NCBI GenBank assembly: GCA_018268755.1
Contig: JAFDVW010000007.1
Span: forward strand, 290,940-354,939
Direction: 5' to 3'
Length of the DNA stretch: 64,000 nucleotides
From: Acidobacteriota bacterium
Lineage (GTDB): Bacteria; Acidobacteriota; Terriglobia; Terriglobales; Acidobacteriaceae
Each line of letters begins with the position of its first letter. Positions within the stretch are counted from its first letter, which is position 1. Shown piece by piece: positions 18,695 through 27,402 of the stretch. The position numbers and the translations under genes were made by a program. Below the pieces are notes generated by a model. That model saw nothing but the letters and a program-made list of their open reading frames with translations. It was not told the origin of the DNA and made no database searches.

Positions 18695-21600
18695 GTGCAA
18701 AGCACCCGTCTTCCGTTCCACCTTTCCGCGAGCAAGTTCTGTTGCATCGTGAGCCTGTTTTTTGGGTTCCTGTTGGCCGCCGGCCTTCCCGCGCTGGCCC
18801 AAGTCACGGCCACCCTGCAGGGCCGGGTCACGGACGACCAAAATCTGGCGGTCGCCGGAGCCGCCCTGCGGGTGACCAACCCGGAACTGGCGGTGGACCG
18901 GGCGGCCGTCACCGGCGCGGAAGGGGAATTTCGCGTACCCGGCCTGCCCGCGGGCACCTACCGCATCGAAGTTTCCAAGGCCGGTTTTGACACCAAGGTC
19001 CTGCAAGGCCTGGAGCTCACCGTCAATCAGGTGGCCGCCATTACGGTCAAGCTTTCGGTCGCCTCGGTGAAGTCGGTGGTCAGCGTAGAGGGCGAAGCGC
19101 CCCTGCTGGAAACCACCATCTCGTCGACCGGCAAGACCATCATGCCCTCCGACATCCAGTCCATGCCGATCAACGGGCGCAACTACCTGGACCTGATGCA
19201 GCTGGTGCCGGGTGTCACGGTAAACCGCCAGGTCGATCAGGGTTCCGACGCTTCGGTGCCGGTGCTGGGGCAGCGGGGCAACAACGCGCAATTCCTGATT
19301 GACGGCATGCCCAACAGCGACTCCGTCAGCGGCGGCGCGGCGGCCCAGTTCAACCAGGAATCCATTCTCGAGTTCCAGGTGCTGACCGCCGGCTACAAGG
19401 CCGAATTCGGACACGGATCGGGCGGCGTGATCAACGTTTTGAGCAAAAGCGGCACCAACGTCTGGCATGGCGCTGCCTCCGTATTTGCCCGCAACTCGGT
19501 TTTCGACAGCTCGGATATTCCCAGCCGGCCGGATGTGCCGTTCCTGAATCGCTGGGACCCTTCTGTGCAATTCGGCGGTCCCATCGCTAAGGACAAAGTC
19601 TTCCTCTTCGGCTCGGTCGAGCGCATCATGGAGAGCCGTTCCCTGAACTTCCAGTTTGATCCTTCCACTCCGGACATTCTTCGCGAGCTGGAAGCGCCCT
19701 ACAACAAACACACCCTGACCCATGAGACGCGGGTGCGCGGCAAGCTGGATGAGCAAATCGGTAACCACCGCCTGGGACAACAGATCAACCTGACCAACTC
19801 GCACATCAATTCGTTTCTGCCGCTTTCCGCGGCCCTCAGCCTTCCCTCCACCCGCTATAACGAAAGCGGCCGGCATCTCATGCTCGGCTTCACCGATACC
19901 GCCACGCTCGGCGATCAGGCCGATCCGTATCTGCTGAACTATTACGTACAGTTCCGTGAAGAACCCAGCCTGATGAGCCCGACTTACCCGGAAGCCGGCG
20001 GGGCCAACACCCTGGATAACCTCTTCTCCAGCCTCGACACCAATGAATTGTTCGGCGACCTGGGCCAGGTTTCTTACGGGGCCGGATTTACGCCGCTGCA
20101 CTTCCACCAGAAATACTGGTCGCTGGGCGCAAACGTGGGCCGGGCTTACGGAAATCACACCGTGAAAATCGGCTGGGAATTCCAGAAGATGCTGGTCGAC
20201 GGCGCGGAATCCACCAACAATTTCAATCAGCTTTTCAGCCTGCAGGATGATCTGGGTACTTATGGCCCAATCAACTCCGGCGTGTACTACCTGAACGTGC
20301 AGGGCGGCCAGACACCGCAGGAAAGCCATATCGGCCTGCGCAACAACTACAATGCGCTGTACTTGCAGGACGACTGGAAGCTCACTCGCAAGCTGACCAT
20401 CAACGCGGGCTTGCGCTGGGACTATGACACCCGCTTCCCCAACAAGACCAACGTTTCGCCTCGCCTGGGTATGGCGTGGCAGGTCCTGCCCAAGACGGTG
20501 GTGCGGGCCAGCTGGGGCCGGTTCTACGATCACTTCCGCCTCGGCCTGGCGCGGGATATTCCCGATTTCGGCGGGGCCAACGTGCATCGCAGCCGCTACA
20601 TGGCGTTCCCGCGGTTGTTCTATGGGAACCCCAGCAACATCACCCGTTACTTCACCACCCTGGGCCGCGATGTGCCTTGCGTTTCCTCCAACCAGACGGA
20701 CGCGCAGATTGTTTCCGGCGGCACCCTTTGCGATAGCCCCAGCCTTCCCCTCTTCGGGATTGACCACCTGAATTCCATTGGCAGCAGCGTCATTCCCGCC
20801 GGTGCGGTCGTGAATAGTGGCAACGTCCAACAACTGAGCGGGCTGACCCCCGATCAATTCCTACAGGCCGCCGACGCGGCGGTGGGCAAGCCGGACGGCT
20901 ACTTCACCTGGGACCCGTTCGACCACCTGTCGGTGCACAACGCTTTCAGCGCTTACGACGTGCCCATCTCGGTGGACCCGGGTTTCAAAACTCCCTATAC
21001 CGACACCTTCCACTTTGGGATCCAGCAACAGCTGACGGACTCCATGGTGATCAACGCGGATTATTACCACTCCAACATCGCGGACATTCCGGGCGTGCGC
21101 AATACCAACCTGGCTTTCGAAGCCCGCATCCCTGCCTATGCGGGAGAACTGGTTCCGGGAACCGGCAGCCAGCTCATCAACAGCTATGGGCCCTGGTACA
21201 GCGGGTTCTATGACGGGCTCACGTTACAGGTGACCAAACGGATGACCCGGCACTTCCAGGTCGAGGCCAGCTACACCTACGCGAAAGAGTGGGACAACAT
21301 GCTGAACTCGAATTTCGTGACCGACTTCCAGTCCGGCCAGGGTGCGGCCTACACCTCGCTGGGCGGGCCGTCGGACAGCTATCGCGGCATCGTTCCGGTA
21401 GTGACCGACCCAGACACCCTGCAAACCAACGCCAACGGGCCGTTTGTGACCAGCACGGGCAATCCGGTGCCTAAGGCAGGAACCAATTACAACGGGGCCA
21501 ATGTCGATTACGGTCCGTCTGACCTTTCCGTGCCGCACATCTTCATGGTCCACGGCATTGTGCAGCTGCCGAAAGGATTCGAGATCAGCAGCATCTTCCG

Positions 21601-21934
21601 CGCGCAAAGCGGCTTCGCCTTTACCCGGGGCAGCAGCAATCCTCCCGACGTGGACGGCGATGGCTTCTACGGCGGCCGGGACATTGACTATGTCCGCAAT
21701 TCGTTCCGCGCCCCCAGCTTTGTCAACCTGGATGCCCGTCTGGCCAAGCACTTCAGCATCACGGAGCGCATCAAGGCGCACGCCTACTTTGAAGTGTTCA
21801 ACCTCTTCAACAACGCGAACCCGGCGGCCATCAACGGCTTGCCTCCTTCCGGGCCTGATGCGCCTGCATTTGGTTATGTGCAGCAACGTCTGCCGGGACG
21901 GGAAGGCCAGGTGGGGGTCCGCTTCGAGTTTTAA
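18695..21934 (+). CDS. TonB-dependent-receptor-like outer-membrane protein (second copy)
   Basis: This 1079-residue outer-membrane protein follows the same plan as the receptor at 7817-11689 but is shorter and clearly divergent. A signal peptide covers about residues 1-33 (ending ALAQ). A carboxypeptidase-regulatory-like domain lies at about 36-120 (ATLQGRVTDDQNLAVAGAAL), then a plug with NGRNYLDLMQLVPGV and a barrel ending in Phe (GVRFEF). The GTG start at 18695 has a good ribosome site (GGAG, 8 bases away). It lies upstream of the putative D-amino-acid salvage genes and might import peptidoglycan fragments or peptides, but that is inference from position only. Confidence 0.92.
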   Translation: MQSTRLPFHLSASKFCCIVSLFFGFLLAAGLPALAQVTATLQGRVTDDQNLAVAGAALRVTNPELAVDRAAVTGAEGEFRVPGLPAGTYRIEVSKAGFDTKVLQGLELTVNQVAAITVKLSVASVKSVVSVEGEAPLLETTISSTGKTIMPSDIQSMPINGRNYLDLMQLVPGVTVNRQVDQGSDASVPVLGQRGNNAQFLIDGMPNSDSVSGGAAAQFNQESILEFQVLTAGYKAEFGHGSGGVINVLSKSGTNVWHGAASVFARNSVFDSSDIPSRPDVPFLNRWDPSVQFGGPIAKDKVFLFGSVERIMESRSLNFQFDPSTPDILRELEAPYNKHTLTHETRVRGKLDEQIGNHRLGQQINLTNSHINSFLPLSAALSLPSTRYNESGRHLMLGFTDTATLGDQADPYLLNYYVQFREEPSLMSPTYPEAGGANTLDNLFSSLDTNELFGDLGQVSYGAGFTPLHFHQKYWSLGANVGRAYGNHTVKIGWEFQKMLVDGAESTNNFNQLFSLQDDLGTYGPINSGVYYLNVQGGQTPQESHIGLRNNYNALYLQDDWKLTRKLTINAGLRWDYDTRFPNKTNVSPRLGMAWQVLPKTVVRASWGRFYDHFRLGLARDIPDFGGANVHRSRYMAFPRLFYGNPSNITRYFTTLGRDVPCVSSNQTDAQIVSGGTLCDSPSLPLFGIDHLNSIGSSVIPAGAVVNSGNVQQLSGLTPDQFLQAADAAVGKPDGYFTWDPFDHLSVHNAFSAYDVPISVDPGFKTPYTDTFHFGIQQQLTDSMVINADYYHSNIADIPGVRNTNLAFEARIPAYAGELVPGTGSQLINSYGPWYSGFYDGLTLQVTKRMTRHFQVEASYTYAKEWDNMLNSNFVTDFQSGQGAAYTSLGGPSDSYRGIVPVVTDPDTLQTNANGPFVTSTGNPVPKAGTNYNGANVDYGPSDLSVPHIFMVHGIVQLPKGFEISSIFRAQSGFAFTRGSSNPPDVDGDGFYGGRDIDYVRNSFRAPSFVNLDARLAKHFSITERIKAHAYFEVFNLFNNANPAAINGLPPSGPDAPAFGYVQQRLPGREGQVGVRFEF

Positions 21935-22027
21935 ATCGCAGCCACCGAGGTACCGGTCGTAAAAAGCACATCATGGAAAGTATGCGGAGTGAGCGCGCAA
22001 GCGCCCACTCCGCTTATTACGGACGCA

Positions 22028-22819
22028 ATGAATAAAGCAGTGACGGAAACTCATCCCGGCGGCTCTCGCGCGATCCAGGTTCGTCCGTGCAAAACGGTCG
22101 AGGATTTCGAGCAGATTGTGGACCTGCAAATCAAGGTCTGGGGATACAGCGAGCGCGATGCCGTCCCTTCCCAGATGTTTGTCGTAGCTGCCAAGACCGG
22201 CGGGCAAGTCCTGGGCGCTTTCGTGGAAGATCTCGATAGCCCTCCCCAAAATACCGAGCCTTCCCCGCACCCCCAAAAGCTCGCCGGTTTTGCTCTCGCT
22301 TATCCCGGCCTGCGGGACCGGGTTCCCTACCTGCACTCCCACATGGTTGCGGTGCTGGAGCCATACCGCGACTGGGGAGTAGGCCGCGCGCTCAAACTCG
22401 CCCAGCGCGAGGACGCCCTGCAGCGCGGCATCGGCGTCATCGAATGGACCTTCGATCCGCTGCAGACCAAGAACGCCTATTTCAACATCTGCCGCCTGGG
22501 CGCAACCATGCGGCGCTATATCCGCAATATCTACGGTTCCACCAGTAGCCCGCTGCATGGAGGGTTGCCCACCGACCGACTGGTGGCGGAATGGCACGTG
22601 AGTTCAGAACGCGTCACCCGAATTCTCGCCGGAGACCCTCCTCCGTTGCAGGCCCAAACTGAAGCCGTAGCTTTGGTCACTCCCGGGCCGCCGCGCCCCA
22701 TCGCTGACATTCAAATGGAAGTCCGGCAACGCTTTGAAACTCTGTTTGCCGCAAATTACGCCGTGACCTGGTTTCGACGGGAACCGGAACACGTGTCCTA
22801 CATCCTGGAGCCACAATGA
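22028..22819 (+). CDS. GNAT-family N-acyltransferase coupled to the racemase (candidate D-amino-acid N-succinyltransferase)
   Basis: This 263-residue protein is a GNAT acyltransferase of the COG3375-like type. The N-terminal core contains VRPCKTVEDFEQIVDLQIKV-type strands and a KLAGFALAYPG strand. The acyl-CoA loop lies around VLEPYRDWGVGRALK, and the hallmark WTFDPLQTKNAYFNICRLGA follows. Its stop overlaps the start of the enolase-superfamily gene by four bases (ATGA), a strong sign of joint function. In Geobacillus a relative of this pair works as D-amino-acid N-succinyltransferase plus N-succinylamino-acid racemase, converting D- to L-amino acids. I chose ATG 22028; a GTG at 21989 would add 13 residues. 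Acetylation of another amine remains possible. Confidence 0.8.
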   Translation: MNKAVTETHPGGSRAIQVRPCKTVEDFEQIVDLQIKVWGYSERDAVPSQMFVVAAKTGGQVLGAFVEDLDSPPQNTEPSPHPQKLAGFALAYPGLRDRVPYLHSHMVAVLEPYRDWGVGRALKLAQREDALQRGIGVIEWTFDPLQTKNAYFNICRLGATMRRYIRNIYGSTSSPLHGGLPTDRLVAEWHVSSERVTRILAGDPPPLQAQTEAVALVTPGPPRPIADIQMEVRQRFETLFAANYAVTWFRREPEHVSYILEPQ

Positions 22820-23943
22820 AGATTGAATCGCTTGCTCTGCGCGAATTGAAAATGCGCCTCCGCTTTCCCTTCGAAACCAGTTTCGGGGTCACATTGCATC
22901 GCAGCGTTCTGCTGGTGGAAGTAGAGGCCGACGGCGTCACTGGGTGGGGCGAGATCACGGCCACGGAAGGCCCCTTCTACAACAGTGAGACGACCGCCAC
23001 CGCCTGGCACGTGCTGGGCGATTACATTGCGCCATTTCTGGTGGGCAAGGAGATCCAGGCGGCTTCCGACGTGCCCGCGCTTCTGGAGTTCATCCGCGGC
23101 CACGAGATGACGAAAGCGGGCGTGGAAAATGCGCTGTGGGACGCGGAGGCGCGCCAGAAAGGAATTCCTCTGTCGCGGCTGCTGGGCGGCACTCTGAGCG
23201 AGATTGCCTGCGGAGTCTCCCTCGGCATCCAGGAGACCCCGGAAAAGCTGATGGCCAAGATCGAGCAGGAGCTGGCCGCCGGCTATCAGCGCATCAAACT
23301 AAAGATCAAACCCGGCAAAGACCTGGCCTACGTGAGCGAGGCGCGCCAGCGTCATCCTCACATTCTGCTCAGCGTGGACGCCAACTCCGCCTATCGCCTG
23401 AAAGACAGCGAGCACCTCAAGAAATTCGATGCCTTCGACCTGTTGATGATGGAACAGCCGCTGGAGTGGGACGACATCTTTTCGCACTCGCAGCTGCAAG
23501 CCCAGATCAAGACGGCGATTTGCCTGGACGAGTGCATCCGCAACGCCAACCATGCCCGGGCCGCGATTGAAATCGGGGCCTGCCGCATCCTCAACATCAA
23601 GCTGGGCCGGGTGGGCGGACACACGGAAGCCCGCAAGATCCAGGCCCTGGCCCAGGAGCGCGGTGTGCCGGTGTGGTGCGGCGGCATGCTGGAGTCCGGC
23701 ATTGGACGGGCGCACAACATCGCCATGTCCACGTTGCCCAATTTTCGCCTGCCCGGCGATGTCTCCGCCAGCCGGCGTTATTGGGAAGAAGACATTATCG
23801 AGCCCGAAGTCGAAGTCAGCGCGCAGGGCACCATCCGCGTGCCGGAGACGCCGGGCCTGGGCTATGAACCGCGCCGTTCCAAGATCGAACAGTTGACGGT
23901 GAAGCATAAGGTGTGGAATTCCCGCGTAGCGGTCACCACCTAA
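22816..23943 (+). CDS. OSBS/N-succinylamino-acid racemase-type enolase
   Basis: This 375-residue member of the enolase superfamily, MLE/OSBS subgroup, has all active-site residues: the KxK pair Lys161/Lys163, metal ligands Asp188, Glu213 and Asp238, and the opposite general base Lys262. The segment MLESGIGRAHN and the ending PGDVSASRRYW are typical of the o-succinylbenzoate synthase / N-acylamino-acid racemase family. A menaquinone role (MenC) cannot be excluded by sequence. However, no men gene is nearby, while the GNAT gene overlaps it by ATGA and peptidoglycan-cleaving genes follow. I therefore favour racemisation of N-succinyl-D-amino acids. It may be bifunctional, as several relatives are. 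Confidence 0.85.
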   Translation: MKIESLALRELKMRLRFPFETSFGVTLHRSVLLVEVEADGVTGWGEITATEGPFYNSETTATAWHVLGDYIAPFLVGKEIQAASDVPALLEFIRGHEMTKAGVENALWDAEARQKGIPLSRLLGGTLSEIACGVSLGIQETPEKLMAKIEQELAAGYQRIKLKIKPGKDLAYVSEARQRHPHILLSVDANSAYRLKDSEHLKKFDAFDLLMMEQPLEWDDIFSHSQLQAQIKTAICLDECIRNANHARAAIEIGACRILNIKLGRVGGHTEARKIQALAQERGVPVWCGGMLESGIGRAHNIAMSTLPNFRLPGDVSASRRYWEEDIIEPEVEVSAQGTIRVPETPGLGYEPRRSKIEQLTVKHKVWNSRVAVTT

Positions 23944-24052
23944 CCCGGCATCATTGTCGGGGCCGTCCGCGTCGGATAGGATGACTGCTCTCACGCGGCG
24001 CTGGAGATACCCCGGCCGCCTGCGTGCACTATCTGCGGAGGCGAAGCACGTT

Positions 24053-24928
24053 ATGCGGGAAGAAAAGGCGGGGCCGCAAGAGGATTGGTCTTCTATGAAC
24101 CTGGCAGAGCGGATCGCACGATTGAATCCCCGGCGGCAGGAAATCGTGCGCCCGGCCATCGAAGATCCGCAGCCTTTCATTCTGCTCAGCGTGCGCGATA
24201 TGGCCAACAAGCTGGGCACCGATCCCGCCACCATCGTGCGCATCGCCAAAGGCCTGGGCTTCGCCAGCTATAAGGAATTTCAGCGATACCTGCATGAACT
24301 GTCCGTGACCCGGGCCACCTCGCTGGTCATGATGCAATCGGGACCGTCCGAGGATTCCATCCACTCGCGCCTGCAAAGGTCGCTGGACCAGGAAATCAAG
24401 AACCTGCGCGGTCTGTATAACAGCATCGACCTGGAGCGCATTACCGCCGTGGCCAACCGCTTATGGAAGGCCCGCCGCATTTTATTGCTGGGCGGCGATC
24501 TGGCCACCAGCCTGGTGTTCTATTTCGAGTATCACCTGAATCTCCTGGGCATGCCGGTCACCCAGGCCACCATGCCCGGCGTGGCAGCACATATTGTGCG
24601 CAGCATGGGAGAGGGTGATCTGGTCCTGGGCATCAGCTTTCGTCGCGGTCTGCGCATGACGGTGGAAGGCATCCAGCAGGCGCGGAAGCAGGGCGCCTAT
24701 TGCGTCGGCCTGACCGATACCTACGTTTCTCCCATCGCGCAGTTTTCCGACGAATTCTTTCTGGCTTCGGTGGAGATGTCGTCCTTCGGCCCTTCCTACG
24801 CCGCGCCCATTGCCGTGATGAACCTGCTGCTGCTGGCCTGCGCCGAGGTGCGCCGCCCGCGCATCCTCGATCTTTTGAAAAAAGTCGATAAGGAACAGCG
24901 TCTGGGGTTCCGTTGGTACGAATTATAG
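24053..24928 (+). CDS. RpiR/MurR-family transcriptional regulator
   Basis: This 291-residue regulator has an N-terminal RpiR-type helix-turn-helix (about residues 15-90: LSVRDMANKLGTDPATIVRI, KGLGFASYKEFQRYL) and a C-terminal SIS sugar-isomerase-like domain (about 130-270: RRILLLGGDLATSLVFYFEY). SIS domains bind phosphosugars, and the MurR branch responds to N-acetylmuramate 6-phosphate. That fits the cell-wall enzymes downstream. The start at ATG 24053 has a GGAGG ribosome site 11 bases away; ATG 24095 is an alternative. It sits between the racemase gene and the beta-lactamase/VanX fusion, all in one direction with short gaps, so it may autoregulate this set. Confidence 0.85.
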   Translation: MREEKAGPQEDWSSMNLAERIARLNPRRQEIVRPAIEDPQPFILLSVRDMANKLGTDPATIVRIAKGLGFASYKEFQRYLHELSVTRATSLVMMQSGPSEDSIHSRLQRSLDQEIKNLRGLYNSIDLERITAVANRLWKARRILLLGGDLATSLVFYFEYHLNLLGMPVTQATMPGVAAHIVRSMGEGDLVLGISFRRGLRMTVEGIQQARKQGAYCVGLTDTYVSPIAQFSDEFFLASVEMSSFGPSYAAPIAVMNLLLLACAEVRRPRILDLLKKVDKEQRLGFRWYEL

Positions 24929-24949
24929 AAACTGGGGGAATCGAGTGGC

Positions 24950-27379
24950 ATGAACTTGGGAAACAGGAATGGACTGCGGTCTGCCGCCCTCGGCTTGGCC
25001 CTCGCCCTCAGCTCAACTCTTCTGCCCGCCGGCCGAGCCTGGGCCGGAGCGGAGAACATCGCGCCATCACCCGACTACGCGCCAGTGGCGCAAGCCCTGC
25101 GCACCATGGTGCAGCGCGAGCTCGCCGACAAGAAAATTCCCGCAATCTCCATTGCGCTAGTGGATGGACAAAAGATCGTATGGGCTGAAGGCTTTGGCTA
25201 TGCCGATCCCGACAGGAAACTGCCGGCCACTGCGGAAACCGTCTATCGCGTAGGCTCGGTTTCCAAATTGTTTACCGACATCGGGGTCATGCAGCTGGTG
25301 GAAAGCGGGCGTCTCGATCTGGACAAGCCGATCGCAGCCTATCTGCCGGATTTTCATCCGCGCAATCCGTTTGGCGGCGAGATCACGTTGCGGGAGTTGA
25401 TGTCCCATCGCTCAGGCCTGTTACGCGAACCTCCTGTCGGCAATTACTTTGAAACCAGTGAGCCAAGCCTGCAGGCTACCGTGCGCAGCCTGAATGAAAC
25501 GGACCTGGTCTACAAACCGGGAGAACACACGAAGTATTCCAACGCCGGCATCGCCGTCGTGGGATATACCCTGCAAACCGAAAGTGGCCAGCCCTTCCCC
25601 AGCTATCTGAAACACGCCGTGCTGTCCCCCATGGGATTGCAGTCGAGCAGTTTTTCTCCCGAGCCCCAGTTGGTGCAGCGTCTGGCCAAAGCCTACATGT
25701 GGAGCTACGACGGCTTGAACTTTCCGGCTCCCACTTTCGAGTTGGGCATGGCGCCGGCCGGTTGCATGTACAGCACGGTGACCGATCTGGGACGATTCGC
25801 CCAGGTCCTGTTTGCGGGAGGCAAAGGGCCCGCCGGGGCAGTCATCTCGGCCGCTACGCTCAAAGAAATGTGGACGCCGCAGTTCGCCGCTCCCGGCGAG
25901 CAAAACGGATTTGGCCTTGGCTTTCACGTCGGCAAGTTTCAGGGACGGCGCGCCGTGGGACATGATGGCGCGATTTATGGCTTCGCCACGAGCTTTGCCG
26001 CGCTGCCCGACGACCAACTGGCGGCGGTGGCCATTGCCACCAAAGACAGCGTCAATGCGGTGACCGATCACATCATTCGCGAGGCCCTGCGCCTGATGCT
26101 CGCGGTGAAGGCCGGGCAGACGTTGCCGGCGATTCAGGAAACTCAGCCTGTTCCACGCGACCGCGTGCGCCAGTTGGAAGGACATTACGGGCCGGTAGAA
26201 GACGGGATCGACCTGCAGGAACAATTCGGAGAATTGTTCCTGCGCCCGGCTTCGGGAAGCATGTTGCGCCTGCGACAGCTGGGCAAGGACCTGGCTACCG
26301 ACGACGCGCAGGGATACGGTTCCGTGGTGCAAGCCGGCGACAACGAAATCACCGTGGCGGGAAGGACCCTCAAGCGCGTGATTCTGGACAAACCTGCTCC
26401 TGCTTCCGAAAACTTTCGCCGCCTGATCGGCGAATACGGCTGGGACCACGACAAACTTTATGTCTTCGAAAAGGACGGAAAGCTCTCCACGCTGATTGAG
26501 TGGTTTGAGTTCGACACTCTGGAACAAAAGAGCGATGCATCGTTTGCGTTCCCCAGAAGCGGCCTGTATGACGGAGAGCAAGCGATCTTCACCTTTGCGC
26601 CCTCCGGCGAACCCGCCAGCGTGAAGGTCAGCGGCGTGGTGTTTGAACGCCGCCCCCTCGGGGCCGGCAAAGACGGCGTGTTCCGCATTCAACCCCAGAA
26701 ACCCATTGCGGAGCTGCGCAAAGAGGCCCTGGCGGCCAAGCCTCCGGCCGAGACAGGAGATTTTCTGCAATCCGATCTGGTGGAGCTGACTGGGATCGAT
26801 CCCACCATCAAGCTGGATGTTCGCTATGCCGGCGCCAATAATTTTCTGAGCACTCCTCTATATACGCAGGCGCGGGCATTTATGCAGCGTCCGGCAGCGG
26901 AGGCGGTGGCGCGCATCAACCGCAAACTGCGCGAGAAGGGTTACGGTCTGGTGATCCACGATGCCTACCGTCCCTGGTATGTCACCAAGATGTTCTGGGA
27001 CGCGACTCCGCAGGAAGGCAGGATTTTTGTGGCCAATCCCGCCGAAGGTTCCCGCCACAACCGGGGATGCGCCGTGGATCTGAGCCTTTACGATTTGGCG
27101 ACCGGCCAGGAAATTGAGATGACCGGCGTGTACGACGAAATGTCACAGCGCTCCTACGCCTATTACCCGGGCGGAACTTCCTTGCAGCGCTGGCACCGCG
27201 ACTTGCTGCGCCATGCCATGGAATCCGATGGCTTCACCGTCTATCCCTGGGAATGGTGGCACTTTGATTTCAACGATTGGCGCAGGTATCCCATCGGCAA
27301 CGAGACCTTCGAGCAGCTCTCCGGGAAAAAGCCGGCGGCGGCTCTGCACCATCCGCAACCAAACCAGGCAGCCAACTAA
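24950..27379 (+). CDS. Exported fusion of a class-C beta-lactamase-like domain and VanX-type D-Ala-D-Ala dipeptidase
   Basis: This 809-residue two-enzyme protein starts with a signal peptide (about residues 1-32). The first domain (about 45-385) is a beta-lactamase/DD-peptidase fold with Ser103-x-x-Lys106 (SVSK), Tyr196-Ser-Asn198 and a late HDG motif. A spacer of small beta repeats follows (about 400-590). The C-terminal domain (about 605-795) is an M15D D-alanyl-D-alanine dipeptidase. It has the zinc and catalytic residues His703 and Asp710 in SRHNRGCAVD, and Glu768 and His771 in EWWH. The likely job is periplasmic trimming of peptidoglycan stem peptides and release of D-alanine. True antibiotic hydrolysis by the first domain is unlikely, as most such proteins are esterases or peptidases. 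Confidence 0.9.
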   Translation: MNLGNRNGLRSAALGLALALSSTLLPAGRAWAGAENIAPSPDYAPVAQALRTMVQRELADKKIPAISIALVDGQKIVWAEGFGYADPDRKLPATAETVYRVGSVSKLFTDIGVMQLVESGRLDLDKPIAAYLPDFHPRNPFGGEITLRELMSHRSGLLREPPVGNYFETSEPSLQATVRSLNETDLVYKPGEHTKYSNAGIAVVGYTLQTESGQPFPSYLKHAVLSPMGLQSSSFSPEPQLVQRLAKAYMWSYDGLNFPAPTFELGMAPAGCMYSTVTDLGRFAQVLFAGGKGPAGAVISAATLKEMWTPQFAAPGEQNGFGLGFHVGKFQGRRAVGHDGAIYGFATSFAALPDDQLAAVAIATKDSVNAVTDHIIREALRLMLAVKAGQTLPAIQETQPVPRDRVRQLEGHYGPVEDGIDLQEQFGELFLRPASGSMLRLRQLGKDLATDDAQGYGSVVQAGDNEITVAGRTLKRVILDKPAPASENFRRLIGEYGWDHDKLYVFEKDGKLSTLIEWFEFDTLEQKSDASFAFPRSGLYDGEQAIFTFAPSGEPASVKVSGVVFERRPLGAGKDGVFRIQPQKPIAELRKEALAAKPPAETGDFLQSDLVELTGIDPTIKLDVRYAGANNFLSTPLYTQARAFMQRPAAEAVARINRKLREKGYGLVIHDAYRPWYVTKMFWDATPQEGRIFVANPAEGSRHNRGCAVDLSLYDLATGQEIEMTGVYDEMSQRSYAYYPGGTSLQRWHRDLLRHAMESDGFTVYPWEWWHFDFNDWRRYPIGNETFEQLSGKKPAAALHHPQPNQAAN

Positions 27380-27402
27380 CAACCGAAGGTGGGGAATTTT
27401 CG

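Noticed and set aside
18635..20857. 740-residue open frame antisense to the second receptor gene
   Set aside because: It has no domain or plausible start. The long frame results from codon bias of the receptor gene on the other strand.
22816..23943. Firm naming as menaquinone enzyme MenC
   Set aside because: The active site does not separate OSBS from N-succinylamino-acid racemase. The overlap with a GNAT gene and the cell-wall neighbours favour the racemase role, so no gene symbol was given.
24950..27379. Reading as an antibiotic-resistance gene (beta-lactamase or vancomycin resistance)
   Set aside because: There are no VanH or VanA partners, the VanX part is exported, and SxxK/YxN proteins of this class are mostly peptidases or esterases.
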